Notes under the pieces: generated by a model
Seen by the model: only the letters and a program-made list of their open reading frames with translations
Database searches by the model: none
What the model was told of the DNA's origin: nothing
Made by a program: the position numbers and the translations under genes
Shown: positions 1 to 9,282 of the stretch, piece by piece
How positions within the stretch are numbered: position 1 is the stretch's first letter
Layout of the letters: the number at the start of each line of letters is the position of its first letter
Assembly (NCBI RefSeq): GCF_011769525.1
Contig: NZ_CP050440.1
Coordinates: forward strand, 6,573,501-6,637,500
Direction of reading: 5' to 3'
Length of the DNA stretch: 64,000 bases
DNA from: Tolypothrix sp. PCC 7910
Lineage (GTDB): Bacteria; Cyanobacteriota; Cyanobacteriia; Cyanobacteriales; Nostocaceae

Positions 1-590
1 CGGCTTTCTGCTGTTGGACGGTTTTGGATTCGCTCAAGTGCAGTGTCTACATCTATTTGGAAATAAGCGATCGCCATTGGTCTTTGGTTGAACAGTAACG
101 CTAATTCCTGCTTGATGTTTTCTCCCGATGGAGTGGTACCGGTGATTCCCACTGACCAAATTTCTTGCAATAAGCCTTGATCGAGTAAGATGATTTGCGA
201 ATCTTGATGGTGCGCGATCGCCCTTGGCGCTGCACTTCGCGCGATCGCATCCAGCCGTTTAACATTGGCAAAAATCTTGGCAGCTTTAGAAAAACTTTGC
301 TTATTAGTGGGTTTGACTTGAGATGCCAAAAACAGAGAATACAGCAAAATCTGCCATTGATTCTGGGTTTGCGGAATCAGTTTGATCAGCTTTTGCCAAG
401 TATTTTGCTGCTTCCACTGCTGCAAGATTTCATCGCCACCAATGAGGGATAATCCCTGGTTTTTTAATCGTGAAGCAACTTCACGGCAGACAGTAGTCTT
501 ACCAGCGCCAGGTAATCCGACAAACTCTAATATTAACGGCTGTCCACCGTTGGCCTTCATCCAATTAGTGTTGCTTAAAGATTTTCCCAT
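1..590 (-). CDS. P-loop kinase-like protein (partial, continues off the left edge)
   Basis: Only the N-terminal 196 residues or so are inside the window. About residue 20 there is a clear Walker A (LEFVGLPGAGKTTV), typical of small adenylate/thymidylate/shikimate-kinase-like P-loop enzymes. A later stretch (IILLDQGLLQEIWSVG) resembles the acidic Walker B and substrate region of such kinases, and DTALERIQNR looks like their lid region. The substrate cannot be told. The start at 590 overlaps the 3' end of the upstream 505-residue gene by 16 bases, so the two are probably co-transcribed and translationally coupled. An alternative start is the ATG at 560, just after that gene's stop. Position beside a polysaccharide locus suggests a role linked to it, but this is inference. 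Confidence 0.75.
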   Translation of the reverse strand, partial: MGKSLSNTNWMKANGGQPLILEFVGLPGAGKTTVCREVASRLKNQGLSLIGGDEILQQWKQQNTWQKLIKLIPQTQNQWQILLYSLFLASQVKPTNKQSFSKAAKIFANVKRLDAIARSAAPRAIAHHQDSQIILLDQGLLQEIWSVGITGTTPSGENIKQELALLFNQRPMAIAYFQIDVDTALERIQNRPTAES

Positions 591-2092
591 ACAGCGAGTT
601 TTGCCTGTAATAAAACTTGATCGAGAGGTTGAGCGGCATCAATATTCACCACCATAGTTTGTGGAGGGAACTTAAATTTATGCACAGCCTCTACTTTTTG
701 CTTCGCAATTTCTGGCGGCGTATCTGACTTTCTCGCTAAAGCAATCTCGGGAGTGACGTGTAATTTGATCACTAAATCTGGAGGCATGGTATTGACCATG
801 TATTGATAGCCTTGTAACTCCCATTTTTGTAAAAAAGCAGGATATGGAGAAGCTGCTTGGTTGCTACTACTCAACAACGGCCCATCATTAAAGCCGAGAA
901 TCTGGGTTTGGGGATAGCGATCGGAAATTACCATCATGCCTCTATCCCTAGCTGTGCGAGACTGCTGAAGTTTTTGCAGCTTTTCGTAAACCAGGGTAAT
1001 TGCCCATAAAACTTTACCAAGAATGGAAAATTTTGATTTACGCTTAGAAGTTCCTGATGAGCTGGAGAACTGTTGAGCATAATTGGACTTATTGCGCGAT
1101 TTCTTTGCGCGCAGAACTTGACCAACTTTACTTGCCCAAACTAAAGGTAATCTGATTAAGGAAGCAGGGCCATCGCCACTACCTAGATACACAGAAAGAA
1201 CATCGAGTTTATGAGAAAAAGATTTTGTAATCTCACCAGTTACAGTAGATTTACCAGATCCATCTGCACCTAAAACAGCAATAATTATGCCGCCATTGAT
1301 GGGTGTTCTGTGAGCAGGAACTGGAGCTTGGAAAAACTTTCTCCGGCTCTTGTAATAAAGAGATTTAAATTCCCGCTGCCATCTTAAAAACCTAGAAAAT
1401 AAGGGATTGGAATAGCGGTATTTTTGTAAAGATGAGTAGATAGGATTACCAGATTGTAATAACAGCTTGAGATTTGATTCGCTGTCAATAACATGTAAAA
1501 CTAACTTAGTGGCTTTACTACCTAAAAGTTCTTCGCTTAGTTGCTGGATTTTCGAGATATCTATCCTTTCTTTCAACCACCGAAATTCCCGAATAAAATC
1601 TCCTTTAAAATAATCTTTGCCCAACATAGCTTTGAAGCTATCACGAGTTCTAACTTTGAGTACAGCACGGACAATTAAGATAATTGTTTCAATGTTAGGT
1701 TCGGCAATATAAATATGGTTTTCATTGTCATAAATCCGAGTAGATAATAACAACTCTTCCCAAGGCAGACGATAACCTTTGAGGTGCTTTTCTCCTAGTT
1801 CGAGACGATAGTGCAGATGAAGATGCACTAAAATTCCCGTCTCTCGATCCATAGCTAAGTAATCATCAATATCAACATATCTCCGACAGGGAATTGCTTC
1901 AAAATACTTGAAACCAACTTCACTTAGAACCTGCCTGAGATTTTCTTTCTCATTTTCATCAACCAAAACATCTAGATCAGTTTTTCCTTCTACTGCTGCA
2001 TCAACATGCTCATTACTTTTCCAATGACAGTAACGAATATTTTTTTGATCTAGGTAGTCATTAAGTATTTGCACAACCTGGAGTGCTGGCAT
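575..2092 (-). CDS. Nucleotidyltransferase-like plus thymidylate-kinase-like fusion protein
   Basis: This 505-residue protein has two parts. The first 200 residues look like a nucleotidyltransferase-fold domain: HWKSNEHVDAAVEGKTDLDVLV contains the T-D-L-D-V-L-V acidic motif, followed by DYLAMDRETGILVHLHLHYRL. The C-terminal part from about residue 270 is a P-loop kinase with Walker A GADGSGKSTV, a DRYPQTQ motif like the DR(Y/F) of thymidylate kinases, and a lid-like LARKSDTPPEI. Such fusions occur near exopolysaccharide loci and are often labelled thymidylate-kinase-like. The substrate is unknown. The gene overlaps the following P-loop kinase gene by 16 bases. It runs away from the glycosyltransferase genes across a 1.3 kb gap. 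I see both domains directly; the joint function is not known to me. Confidence 0.8.
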   Translation of the reverse strand: MPALQVVQILNDYLDQKNIRYCHWKSNEHVDAAVEGKTDLDVLVDENEKENLRQVLSEVGFKYFEAIPCRRYVDIDDYLAMDRETGILVHLHLHYRLELGEKHLKGYRLPWEELLLSTRIYDNENHIYIAEPNIETIILIVRAVLKVRTRDSFKAMLGKDYFKGDFIREFRWLKERIDISKIQQLSEELLGSKATKLVLHVIDSESNLKLLLQSGNPIYSSLQKYRYSNPLFSRFLRWQREFKSLYYKSRRKFFQAPVPAHRTPINGGIIIAVLGADGSGKSTVTGEITKSFSHKLDVLSVYLGSGDGPASLIRLPLVWASKVGQVLRAKKSRNKSNYAQQFSSSSGTSKRKSKFSILGKVLWAITLVYEKLQKLQQSRTARDRGMMVISDRYPQTQILGFNDGPLLSSSNQAASPYPAFLQKWELQGYQYMVNTMPPDLVIKLHVTPEIALARKSDTPPEIAKQKVEAVHKFKFPPQTMVVNIDAAQPLDQVLLQAKLAVWENL

Positions 2093-3431
2093 GATTTCAC
2101 CCGCTCCTTATTGCATTACTAGGAATTTTTATGTTTTCTAATTAATTATTTATTTCAGGCTCTATGCAACTGACATTTGACTGCATTTAGGGCCTCATTT
2201 AGTGATTCAGCCTGAAATCGTTGACTCTTTGTTAACTCGGAATTAACTTAAGTTAAGATTTCACTATTAACACATTATGGGAAATTTTGCAATTAATAAC
2301 CTGGCACTAGCCCTGATTTCAGATTGATTTATCTATCTCATCTGGAATCTCTTAGATAATTTACTCCGCTTTATATAATGCTATAACCTCGATGTGGCAG
2401 GGGTTCGGGCTTTTTCAAGGTTACTAAAACAAACGGAAATTCTAAGAGGTGCTCGGTCACTACTGAAAATTTTAACCAGTATTATTAGGTTTAAACCATG
2501 TAAGTGGATAACGTCGAGCTAATAAGAGATTTATTAAGATTTGTAACTAAATCCCGGGAAAGCACTCTGGTTATCTGAATCTCAACTGACACTAAGTGTT
2601 GTGATCCAAAGTCCGTGTTAACCCTAGCTTAAACCCACTTAGAGCAGAATATTAAAGAATTTTTTGCAAGGAAATAATTAAAAGCAGGCAAAAATTTTAC
2701 TTATTCTTTATATATAGCAGATTTTGCTTGATGGGAGAGGCTTTGCTATCTCAATCGAAGTTAAGCGATCGCCTATGTATTTCCTTAGTAAGAGAAAAGC
2801 GATCGCTGGATATAGCTGCAGAGAAAAGTTGTTTTACCGTACTTCCCGATCCTGAATATACAATGATTACAGAGGCTTTATAGTCCGTTCACAAACCCGT
2901 ATAAATTTAACGCTAACTTTAAACCAATTTCGGTAATAAGCCTTATATACTATGTTTAACTCGGATTTAACCTAAAGTTAATTTGCCACTCAGAGAAGTT
3001 TGTATTCTGTAAATTCCACAGTCAGCATCCTTAACTCTGTAGGTAACTTCATCCTGCAACTACTATCACGCAAAGGTTTTAGCTATCAAGGAGGCTAAGT
3101 TGTCTGTATCTAAGTAGATTGTCGGAGACTGTTGAAAATATTATCTGGCTAAGATCGAAATGGGAGAAGAAAATCTGTGAGCATTTACCAAAATAAAAAA
3201 TTCACTTCATGATATTCAAAATTGTCTGTACTGCACAAAACTGCTGCGGTTGATAACTAAATTATCCGCCACCATGATTTGTAAGATTTTTTACAGATAG
3301 TTTTTTGGTAACTATCTTAAAAGCTCACTTAAATAAATTTTTTTGCTCATTTTAACGCTTTAACCAGCAAAAACAAAGAAATTGGCAAATTTTTGGATGA
3401 GTCTAATAATCTATCTTGTTCAGTAAAAATA
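2093..3431. other. Long intergenic region between divergent polysaccharide-linked genes
   Basis: This 1.3 kb AT-rich gap separates the minus-strand kinase fusion from the plus-strand glycosyltransferase genes, so it should hold promoters for both directions. I find no convincing protein-coding frame or RNA gene. Two HIP1-type sites lie near 2766 and 2800. Two related short stretches, AACTTAAGTTAAG near 2244 and AACCTAAAGTTAA near 2968, could be regulatory but are not a recognised operator. The length is unusual for this window and leaves room for a small RNA. Confidence 0.5.
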
Positions 3432-4604
3432 ATGAAAATAGCTGTTATAGGTGCAAAGGGTCTCCCTCCGAGACAAGGAGGCATTGAGCATCACTGTGCA
3501 GAAATCTATCCACGCATAGTTGCAAAAGGTCATTCTGTTGATTTATTTGCTCGCTCATCCACTACACATGTCTCTCCATTTGCTCAATCTGAGTTTGAAG
3601 GTGTCCGAGTTATATCTCTACCTTGCCCAGGAAAAAAGGGATTAGATGCCTTATTTAGCTCAGTGTTGGGAGCAATTTTATCTACCACGACCCGCTACGA
3701 CATTGTGCATTTTCATGCTCTAGGCCCAGCTTTATTTAGCTGGCTCCCCAAATTATCTTTATCTACCAAGGTTGTAGTTACTTGTCATGGATTAGATTGG
3801 CAGCGTAACAAATGGGGTAAGATGTCTAGCCGTTTGATTTTTGAAGGGGAAAAAGCTGCTGTTCGCTTTTCTGATGAACTGATTGTAGTTTCGGAAGAGT
3901 TACGCAGTTATTTCCGCAATACCTACGATAGGCAGTCTGTTTATATTCCCAATTCTGCTGCAACTTATGGCGCATCCGATGCCAATTTTGCTTATGCACG
4001 GTCTTTGGGGTTAACACCAGGACGCTACATTTTATTTCTCGGTAGATTAGTTCCCGAAAAGTGTCCCGACTTGCTCTTAGAAGCCTTTAAGAAACTCAAG
4101 CCCCAAGGTTGGAAATTGTTACTAGCAGGGGGAGTTAGCGATACAAAATCCTTTAGTGCCCAACTCTTAGAACAAGTAGCAAGCGATCGCGATATCGTTT
4201 TTGCAGGTGAGTTGCAAGGTTCGCGTCTGTGGGAGATTGTGCGCGGCACAGGATTATTTGCTCTACCTTCCAATCTAGAAGGGCTGCCATTAGCATTGCT
4301 AGAGGCAATGTCAGAAAATATTCCCATCATTGCTAGTGATATTCCACCTCATCAACAACTAATTGGCTCCAATAGAGGCATATTATTCCGCGCTGGCAAC
4401 TTAGACTCTTTAGTTCAGCAAATGAATTGGGCAATTCATCATCCTCAAGAGATGAAGGTAATGGCTGAGAATGCCCAACGGTATTTGCAACTGCACTATA
4501 GTTGGGAAAAAATAGCGGCTGACAATCTGAGTTTATACGAGGCTCTGTTAAATTCACCCAATCAACAACCAGGCAAAAAACTGGTTACAACAAAAATTTC
4601 CTAA
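3432..4604 (+). CDS. Glycosyltransferase family 4
   Basis: A 390-residue GT4 retaining glycosyltransferase with two Rossmann-like halves (GT-B fold). The N-terminus has GAKGLPPRQGGIEHH, a glycine-rich acceptor-side loop found in this family. The C-terminal half has the sugar-nucleotide site: FLGRLVPEK, then the E-x7-E motif in LEGLPLALLEAMSE. It should transfer a sugar from a nucleotide donor to a lipid-linked polysaccharide intermediate at the inner face of the plasma membrane. I chose ATG at 3432; a TTG 13 codons upstream adds residues unlike the family N-terminus. It is followed 29 bases later by a second GT4 gene, and the two probably form one transcript. The sugar specificity cannot be read from sequence. 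Confidence 0.9.
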   Translation: MKIAVIGAKGLPPRQGGIEHHCAEIYPRIVAKGHSVDLFARSSTTHVSPFAQSEFEGVRVISLPCPGKKGLDALFSSVLGAILSTTTRYDIVHFHALGPALFSWLPKLSLSTKVVVTCHGLDWQRNKWGKMSSRLIFEGEKAAVRFSDELIVVSEELRSYFRNTYDRQSVYIPNSAATYGASDANFAYARSLGLTPGRYILFLGRLVPEKCPDLLLEAFKKLKPQGWKLLLAGGVSDTKSFSAQLLEQVASDRDIVFAGELQGSRLWEIVRGTGLFALPSNLEGLPLALLEAMSENIPIIASDIPPHQQLIGSNRGILFRAGNLDSLVQQMNWAIHHPQEMKVMAENAQRYLQLHYSWEKIAADNLSLYEALLNSPNQQPGKKLVTTKIS

Positions 4605-4633
4605 GCCAATGGTAAGAATGAAGGAGTCTAATT

Positions 4634-5860
4634 ATGAGTCAGCCTACTCTCACAATTTTCTATCAATTTAATCCCTGGAATCCTACCATTGGCGGTATCC
4701 AGACTTGTATCCGTTATGTGATTAAATATGCGCCTAAGGAGTTCCACATCCGCCTAGTGGGAACAGGTAATGGCGATCCAAATATGCCTGTGGGTCAGTG
4801 GTCGGAAGCTGAGTTATTTGGCAGAAAATTTTCATTTATGCCATTAATTGAGCTAAAAAACGATAATATTCGCGGTTTAGTGCCGACAACAGTTAAGTAT
4901 ACAATGGCACTGTTAGGGCGCGATTTCTCATCGGACTTTATGCAATTCCATCGCATAGAACCGACAATAGCTGCCTCTGGCTGGTCTGGTAAGAGAATTT
5001 TTTATATTCATAATGACATTGAGCGGGAAATGAAAGGCTCAAGCGAGGGAGGCGGAATCCTCTGGCGGTATTTCCCTGCTGCTTATTACGCTCTAGAAAG
5101 CCGATTAGTACGACAATTTGATCGCATTCTCTCCTGTAATACCAAAGCTGCACAACAGTATCAACAACGTTATGCAGATATTACAGAACGGATTTCTTAT
5201 CTCCCCAATACCGTAGATGGAGAGGTATTCTACTCTTTAAGTCCTAGCGAACGGGAAGCTGGCAGAATTAAGCTGGCGCAAGAGTTAGGACTGTCAATAG
5301 ACACTCGTTTTATCTTGTTTGCTGGTCGTTTGCATCCACAAAAACAGCCACTATTATTGGTTCGTTCCTTTGCTGCGCTTAACGATCCTGATGCTCATTT
5401 GTTAATTGTCGGACAGGGTGAGTTAGAAGAAGATGTACGTGCTGAAATTACTCGCTTAGAGTTGTCGAATCGAGTCACACTACTTCCGCCGCTTGTACAA
5501 GCAAAACTAGCAGATTTATATCGGGTGTCTAGTATGTTTGTGTTAACGAGTGCTTATGAAGGGTTATGTCGGGGTAGTATTGAAGCACTGGCCTGTGGAA
5601 CACCTGTAGTTACAACTCGTGCGGGTGAAACACCAAACTTCCTAACTGCGGATAGTGGAATTATCTGTGAAGAGCAAACTCCTGTGGCGATCGCCGAACA
5701 ATGGAGAAAGGTATTAAGGAATCCAGAAAATTATCCATCCGAAGCATGTGTACGAGTGGTTAAACCCTATGACGCTCGTTATGTTGTGAATGGTATTTAT
5801 ACTGAATTGCTAGAAAATTGGCAAAGTGAACAAGGTCAATTTTCTGGAGCTTATGCATAA
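4634..5860 (+). CDS. Glycosyltransferase family 4
   Basis: A 408-residue GT4 protein, distinct from its upstream neighbour. The N-terminus has FNPWNPTIGGIQTC, the C-terminal donor half has FAGRLHPQKQP, and the E-x7-E motif appears in YEGLCRGSIEALACGTPVV. The start at 4634 is well supported by an AAGGAG ribosome site 8-9 bases upstream. It belongs to the same polysaccharide locus and should add one sugar of the repeat unit. Donor and acceptor are unknown. There is a 315-base gap before the sugar transferase gene. Confidence 0.9.
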   Translation: MSQPTLTIFYQFNPWNPTIGGIQTCIRYVIKYAPKEFHIRLVGTGNGDPNMPVGQWSEAELFGRKFSFMPLIELKNDNIRGLVPTTVKYTMALLGRDFSSDFMQFHRIEPTIAASGWSGKRIFYIHNDIEREMKGSSEGGGILWRYFPAAYYALESRLVRQFDRILSCNTKAAQQYQQRYADITERISYLPNTVDGEVFYSLSPSEREAGRIKLAQELGLSIDTRFILFAGRLHPQKQPLLLVRSFAALNDPDAHLLIVGQGELEEDVRAEITRLELSNRVTLLPPLVQAKLADLYRVSSMFVLTSAYEGLCRGSIEALACGTPVVTTRAGETPNFLTADSGIICEEQTPVAIAEQWRKVLRNPENYPSEACVRVVKPYDARYVVNGIYTELLENWQSEQGQFSGAYA

Positions 5861-6175
5861 ATCAATCGCTTGAGATTGGAATGTATAAATTTAGCAACAA
5901 GGGTAGTTTCGAGTAATTATTTGCTAATAATTACTGATTCGCCCATTTTTTAGGCTTGAGATCCAAGACGCAACGGAAGCATAATTGCAATCACTATCTG
6001 TAAATTAATTTTGGGTATTGGTTCTCCACTCATCATCATCCAACAACTTGATTGATTTCTCTCGCTTATCGCAATATTTTTTCCAAGTTCTTGAGCCACA
6101 AAAAATGGGCGATCTTTCTGTAAATCATTTTCAATTTGTTATTTACATGCCATAGCTCGCTTTTCTTAAAAGTCC
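5861..6175. other. Intergenic region before the priming transferase
   Basis: This 315-base stretch has no coding frame, hairpin or repeat that I can support. It may contain a secondary promoter for the downstream priming transferase and export genes. Confidence 0.4.
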
Positions 6176-6826
6176 ATGCAGATTCATCTTCAAACGAGTT
6201 CTAATTTTTCCCAAAGGGTACATCCTTCTGCCACGAGTTCAGTTAAGCGATTAATAGATATTGTGGGTGCATTAATTGGTTTATCTCTGACTTTATTAGT
6301 CTTGATACCAATAGCGATCGCTATCAAATTAGATAGTTCTGGCTCAGTTTTTTACAGTCAAACTCGTTGTGGTTTAAACGGCAAAACTTTCCGCATCTGG
6401 AAATTCCGGACGATGCTTGTTAATGCTGAATATATGAAGCATCTAGTGCCAAATCAGGCTAAAGGCAACATTTTTAAGAATTCTCAAGATCCGCGGATTA
6501 CTCGCATTGGCTCTTTCTTACGCCGCACCAGCCTAGACGAATTACCTCAATTCTGGAATGTTTTGCAAGGTGATATGAGTTTGGTTGGTACTCGTCCTCC
6601 CACGGTTGATGAAGTGATGAATTATGAACTTCACCACTTTCAAAGGTTGTTAGTTAAGCCTGGAATTACAGGTGAATGGCAAGTTAACGGACGTTCTCAT
6701 ATAGAAGATTTTGAAGATATTGTGAAAATGGATCTAGAGTATCAGAAAAAGTGGTCTGTTATTTACGATATCAAATTAATTTTAAAAACAATTCATGTAG
6801 TCTTAAACAGCAAAGGAGCATACTAA
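6176..6826 (+). CDS. Polyprenyl-phosphate sugar-1-phosphate transferase (priming)
   Basis: A 216-residue bacterial sugar transferase. It would start a repeat unit by moving a sugar-1-phosphate from UDP-sugar to undecaprenyl phosphate in the plasma membrane. Visible family features are one membrane segment (about residues 28-50, IGLSLTLLVLIPIAIAI), the WKFRTM motif, RRTSLDELPQFWNVLQGDMS and VGTRPP, followed by KPGITGEWQVNGR. It corresponds to the catalytic core of WbaP/PglC-type enzymes and lacks the extra N-terminal membrane domain of long members. Its position between GT4 genes and the Wzc-like gene fits a Wzx/Wzy polysaccharide pathway. HepC of the heterocyst envelope belongs to the same family, but nothing here proves that role. 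Confidence 0.93.
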   Translation: MQIHLQTSSNFSQRVHPSATSSVKRLIDIVGALIGLSLTLLVLIPIAIAIKLDSSGSVFYSQTRCGLNGKTFRIWKFRTMLVNAEYMKHLVPNQAKGNIFKNSQDPRITRIGSFLRRTSLDELPQFWNVLQGDMSLVGTRPPTVDEVMNYELHHFQRLLVKPGITGEWQVNGRSHIEDFEDIVKMDLEYQKKWSVIYDIKLILKTIHVVLNSKGAY

Positions 6827-6936
6827 CTATATTATCTGTTAACATAATTACTAACTATAGTATTTTCTACGTTGAAGAAATTTACTTTAACCAGTTTTAG
6901 TATACGTTCAAAAGCTCAATCTTGGCAGGCACATTA

Positions 6937-9123
6937 ATGGGTAAAGCTGCTTTTCCTTTATCTTCAGCATCCGCTATCAAACGTCATTCTTGGGCGGCGG
7001 CATTAACTTTTGTATCTGTATTAGTAAGTGTAACAGCAATTAGTTTTGCTATTTCACCTAGGTTATATGAAACATCAATAAGGCTACTTGTTGGGCAAAA
7101 AGAAGTAGGTCTATCATCTCTAGGCCAAGCATTAACAGATATTAATAATCGCGCACCTAGCAAAGCTGCTGACCCAGTAGCCACACAAGCAGAATTAGTA
7201 AAATCGCCTCAAGTTCTGCGGAGCGCACTCAAAAAATTTCAGAAGAATAGTGAAATACCAGCGGATAAGCTACCCACAATTGAGCAATTACAACAAGCAA
7301 TTAGGGTAGAAATTATACCTGCAACGAATCTGTTGCAAATTAGCTATCAAAACCCCTATCCCAAAGTAGCAACTGATCTGTTAAACGAGATTGCTAAGTT
7401 GGTGATGGTGGAAAATACTAGACTAATTCGCACAGAAGCTTCATCAGTACGTAAGTTTTTGGAAGAGCAAATCGCTCAACAACAGATCAAGCTCAAACAA
7501 GCTGAGATAGCAGAACGAAAATATCGAGAAACCTATTCATTGGTAGCATCAGAAACCCAAACCCAAGGTTTAATTGAAAGCTTAACAGCTTTAGAAGATC
7601 AAGAAAGGCAACTGCGAGCCCAATTACAGGAAGCTAGAAACAAAGACCAATCATTACAACAAGTAGTGGGGGTCAATGATTCTCAAGGGGCATACGTTGC
7701 CGGTCGTGTTGGCCAAGATGAACAGCTCAAAGAACTGCAAAAACAACTTACGAGCGTAGAAATAGCACTGACAGATGCACGCTTTCGGTGGACGGACGAA
7801 CATCCTAATGTGTTAGCGCTTTTACATAAGCGAGACGAACTGCGCTCTTTGTATAATCAACAACTATCACAAATAGTTCCTGCAAATCAAGCGGTATCTT
7901 CTAGCCAAGTTGCCTCTAACCAATTAAGCCAAGACTTAATGTCACTCTATATTACTAGTCATATTGAACGTCAGGGCTTAGAAAATAAGCTCACCGTCGT
8001 CCAGTCTGACATCGAGCGTTTGCGATCGCGTGTTGCGAGAATTCCGTCTTCTCAACAAGCATTGGTAAGCTTGACTCGCGAACGCGAAAAAGCTGATAAA
8101 GCGCTCAAAGCCTTAGAGGACAAACTAGAAGAAGCACGGATTGCAGAAGGACAAATCCTCAGCAACATCCGAATTATTGGACAGGCTGAAATTCCTACCG
8201 ATCCAGTTTCACCAAGACCTCTGGTAATTGTAGTACTTAGTACTGTCATTGCCATTATTGCGGCTGGTGCAATGGTGTTAATTCTGGAACTCATGGCTTC
8301 CACATTAAGGGATACATCTGAAGTCGAAGCTTGGCTAGAGACTCCCGTGATTGGAGTATTGCCCAAATTCTCGCCTGCAACCTCTAATTTGGCAGACCTC
8401 AACAATTTGTTGGATACCTCTGACCATGTAGAACCATACCGGATGTTGCTCAAAACTCTAGAATCTGCTGGTAAAGAAAGCGCAAAAGTTATTGTTATTA
8501 GCAGTGTGAGTAGTGGAGAAGGAAAATCTTCAGTAGCGCTGCATTTAGCTGCTGTAGCTGGCATTTTGTCAAGACGCACATTAATTATCAATGCAGACTT
8601 TCAATATCCTATGTATGAGAGTTTGCTGAATCTGCCTGCTTCTCTAGGATTAACAGAAGTAATTGCCGAGAATGTGCCCTGGCAAGATGCAGTTCAACAA
8701 ACAGCAATTCCCAATTTATCATTGCTAGGCGCTGGTAGAATCCCCGATCGCCCATCAATGATTATTGAAACAGATGCAATGGCTAAGCTCTTAGCCGAGG
8801 CTGCGAAACATTATGACTATGTAATTGTTGATTCTTCCCCAGTCAAGAATTCTGCGGATGCTGCCACCTTAAGCCAATTTTCAGATGGTTTGCTCCTAGT
8901 TGTTAAGCCTAACTCAACTTCTAGAGATGCTGCGATGCAAGCAATCTCTAACTTGCAAAAAAGTGGTACCGCTGTGTTGGGTGTAGTGATGAATGAAACT
9001 GTACTCCCACTAGAAAAAGCTCCTCCTGCACTTGCTTCTGCTGTTGAAAGAAAGCAATTAGCAGCGGCTGAGCATTCTTCTTCATGGTCAATGGTTAAGG
9101 AAACAGGCAAACATACTGGCTAA
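6937..9123 (+). CDS. Wzc-like polysaccharide chain-length regulator with tyrosine-kinase-like domain
   Basis: About 728 residues from ATG 6937; a TTG at 6922 would add five. Counting from the TTG, it has an N-terminal Wzz segment with a membrane helix at 23-44, a long coiled coil at 170-400, the proline box DPVSPRP just before a second helix at 434-457, and a cytoplasmic P-loop ATPase. Walker A is SVSSGEGKSS (528-537). The Walker A' reads LIINADFQYP (554-563), with Asn where the first catalytic Asp is normally found. Walker B is YVIVDSSP. The C-terminus has no tyrosine cluster, so the autophosphorylation switch of classical bacterial tyrosine kinases seems absent or changed. It should set polymer length and couple synthesis to export. 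Neighbours are the priming transferase and the ligase-like gene. Confidence 0.88.
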   Translation: MGKAAFPLSSASAIKRHSWAAALTFVSVLVSVTAISFAISPRLYETSIRLLVGQKEVGLSSLGQALTDINNRAPSKAADPVATQAELVKSPQVLRSALKKFQKNSEIPADKLPTIEQLQQAIRVEIIPATNLLQISYQNPYPKVATDLLNEIAKLVMVENTRLIRTEASSVRKFLEEQIAQQQIKLKQAEIAERKYRETYSLVASETQTQGLIESLTALEDQERQLRAQLQEARNKDQSLQQVVGVNDSQGAYVAGRVGQDEQLKELQKQLTSVEIALTDARFRWTDEHPNVLALLHKRDELRSLYNQQLSQIVPANQAVSSSQVASNQLSQDLMSLYITSHIERQGLENKLTVVQSDIERLRSRVARIPSSQQALVSLTREREKADKALKALEDKLEEARIAEGQILSNIRIIGQAEIPTDPVSPRPLVIVVLSTVIAIIAAGAMVLILELMASTLRDTSEVEAWLETPVIGVLPKFSPATSNLADLNNLLDTSDHVEPYRMLLKTLESAGKESAKVIVISSVSSGEGKSSVALHLAAVAGILSRRTLIINADFQYPMYESLLNLPASLGLTEVIAENVPWQDAVQQTAIPNLSLLGAGRIPDRPSMIIETDAMAKLLAEAAKHYDYVIVDSSPVKNSADAATLSQFSDGLLLVVKPNSTSRDAAMQAISNLQKSGTAVLGVVMNETVLPLEKAPPALASAVERKQLAAAEHSSSWSMVKETGKHTG

Positions 9124-9145
9124 TACAACAAGGCTAAAGTCATAG

Positions 9146-9165
9146 AGACGCGATTAATCGCGTCT
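9146..9165. repeat. Perfect 20-bp palindrome
   Basis: The bases AGACGCGATTAATCGCGTCT form an exact palindrome between the Wzc-like gene and the ligase-like gene. Similar AGACGCGAT/ATCGCGTCT hairpins recur in cyanobacterial genomes as short dispersed repeats. It could also act as an intergenic transcript hairpin. Confidence 0.6.
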
Positions 9166-9282
9166 GTACACAAGTCAAAATTTTCATACATCAATTCTTG
9201 TGATTGTTTATAAGGGTGCTCTATTTACTCAATACTGTATTAGTTAACTGTTTGGATGAGACAAATACATAACTGACAGATA

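Noticed and set aside
195-657. Two open frames on the plus strand near the left edge
   Set aside because: They are antisense to the P-loop kinase genes, have no family pattern, and contain repeated HIP1-derived residues.
8052-8591. Long minus-strand frame of 179 codons inside the Wzc-like gene
   Set aside because: It mirrors codon bias of the real gene and shows no protein-like pattern.
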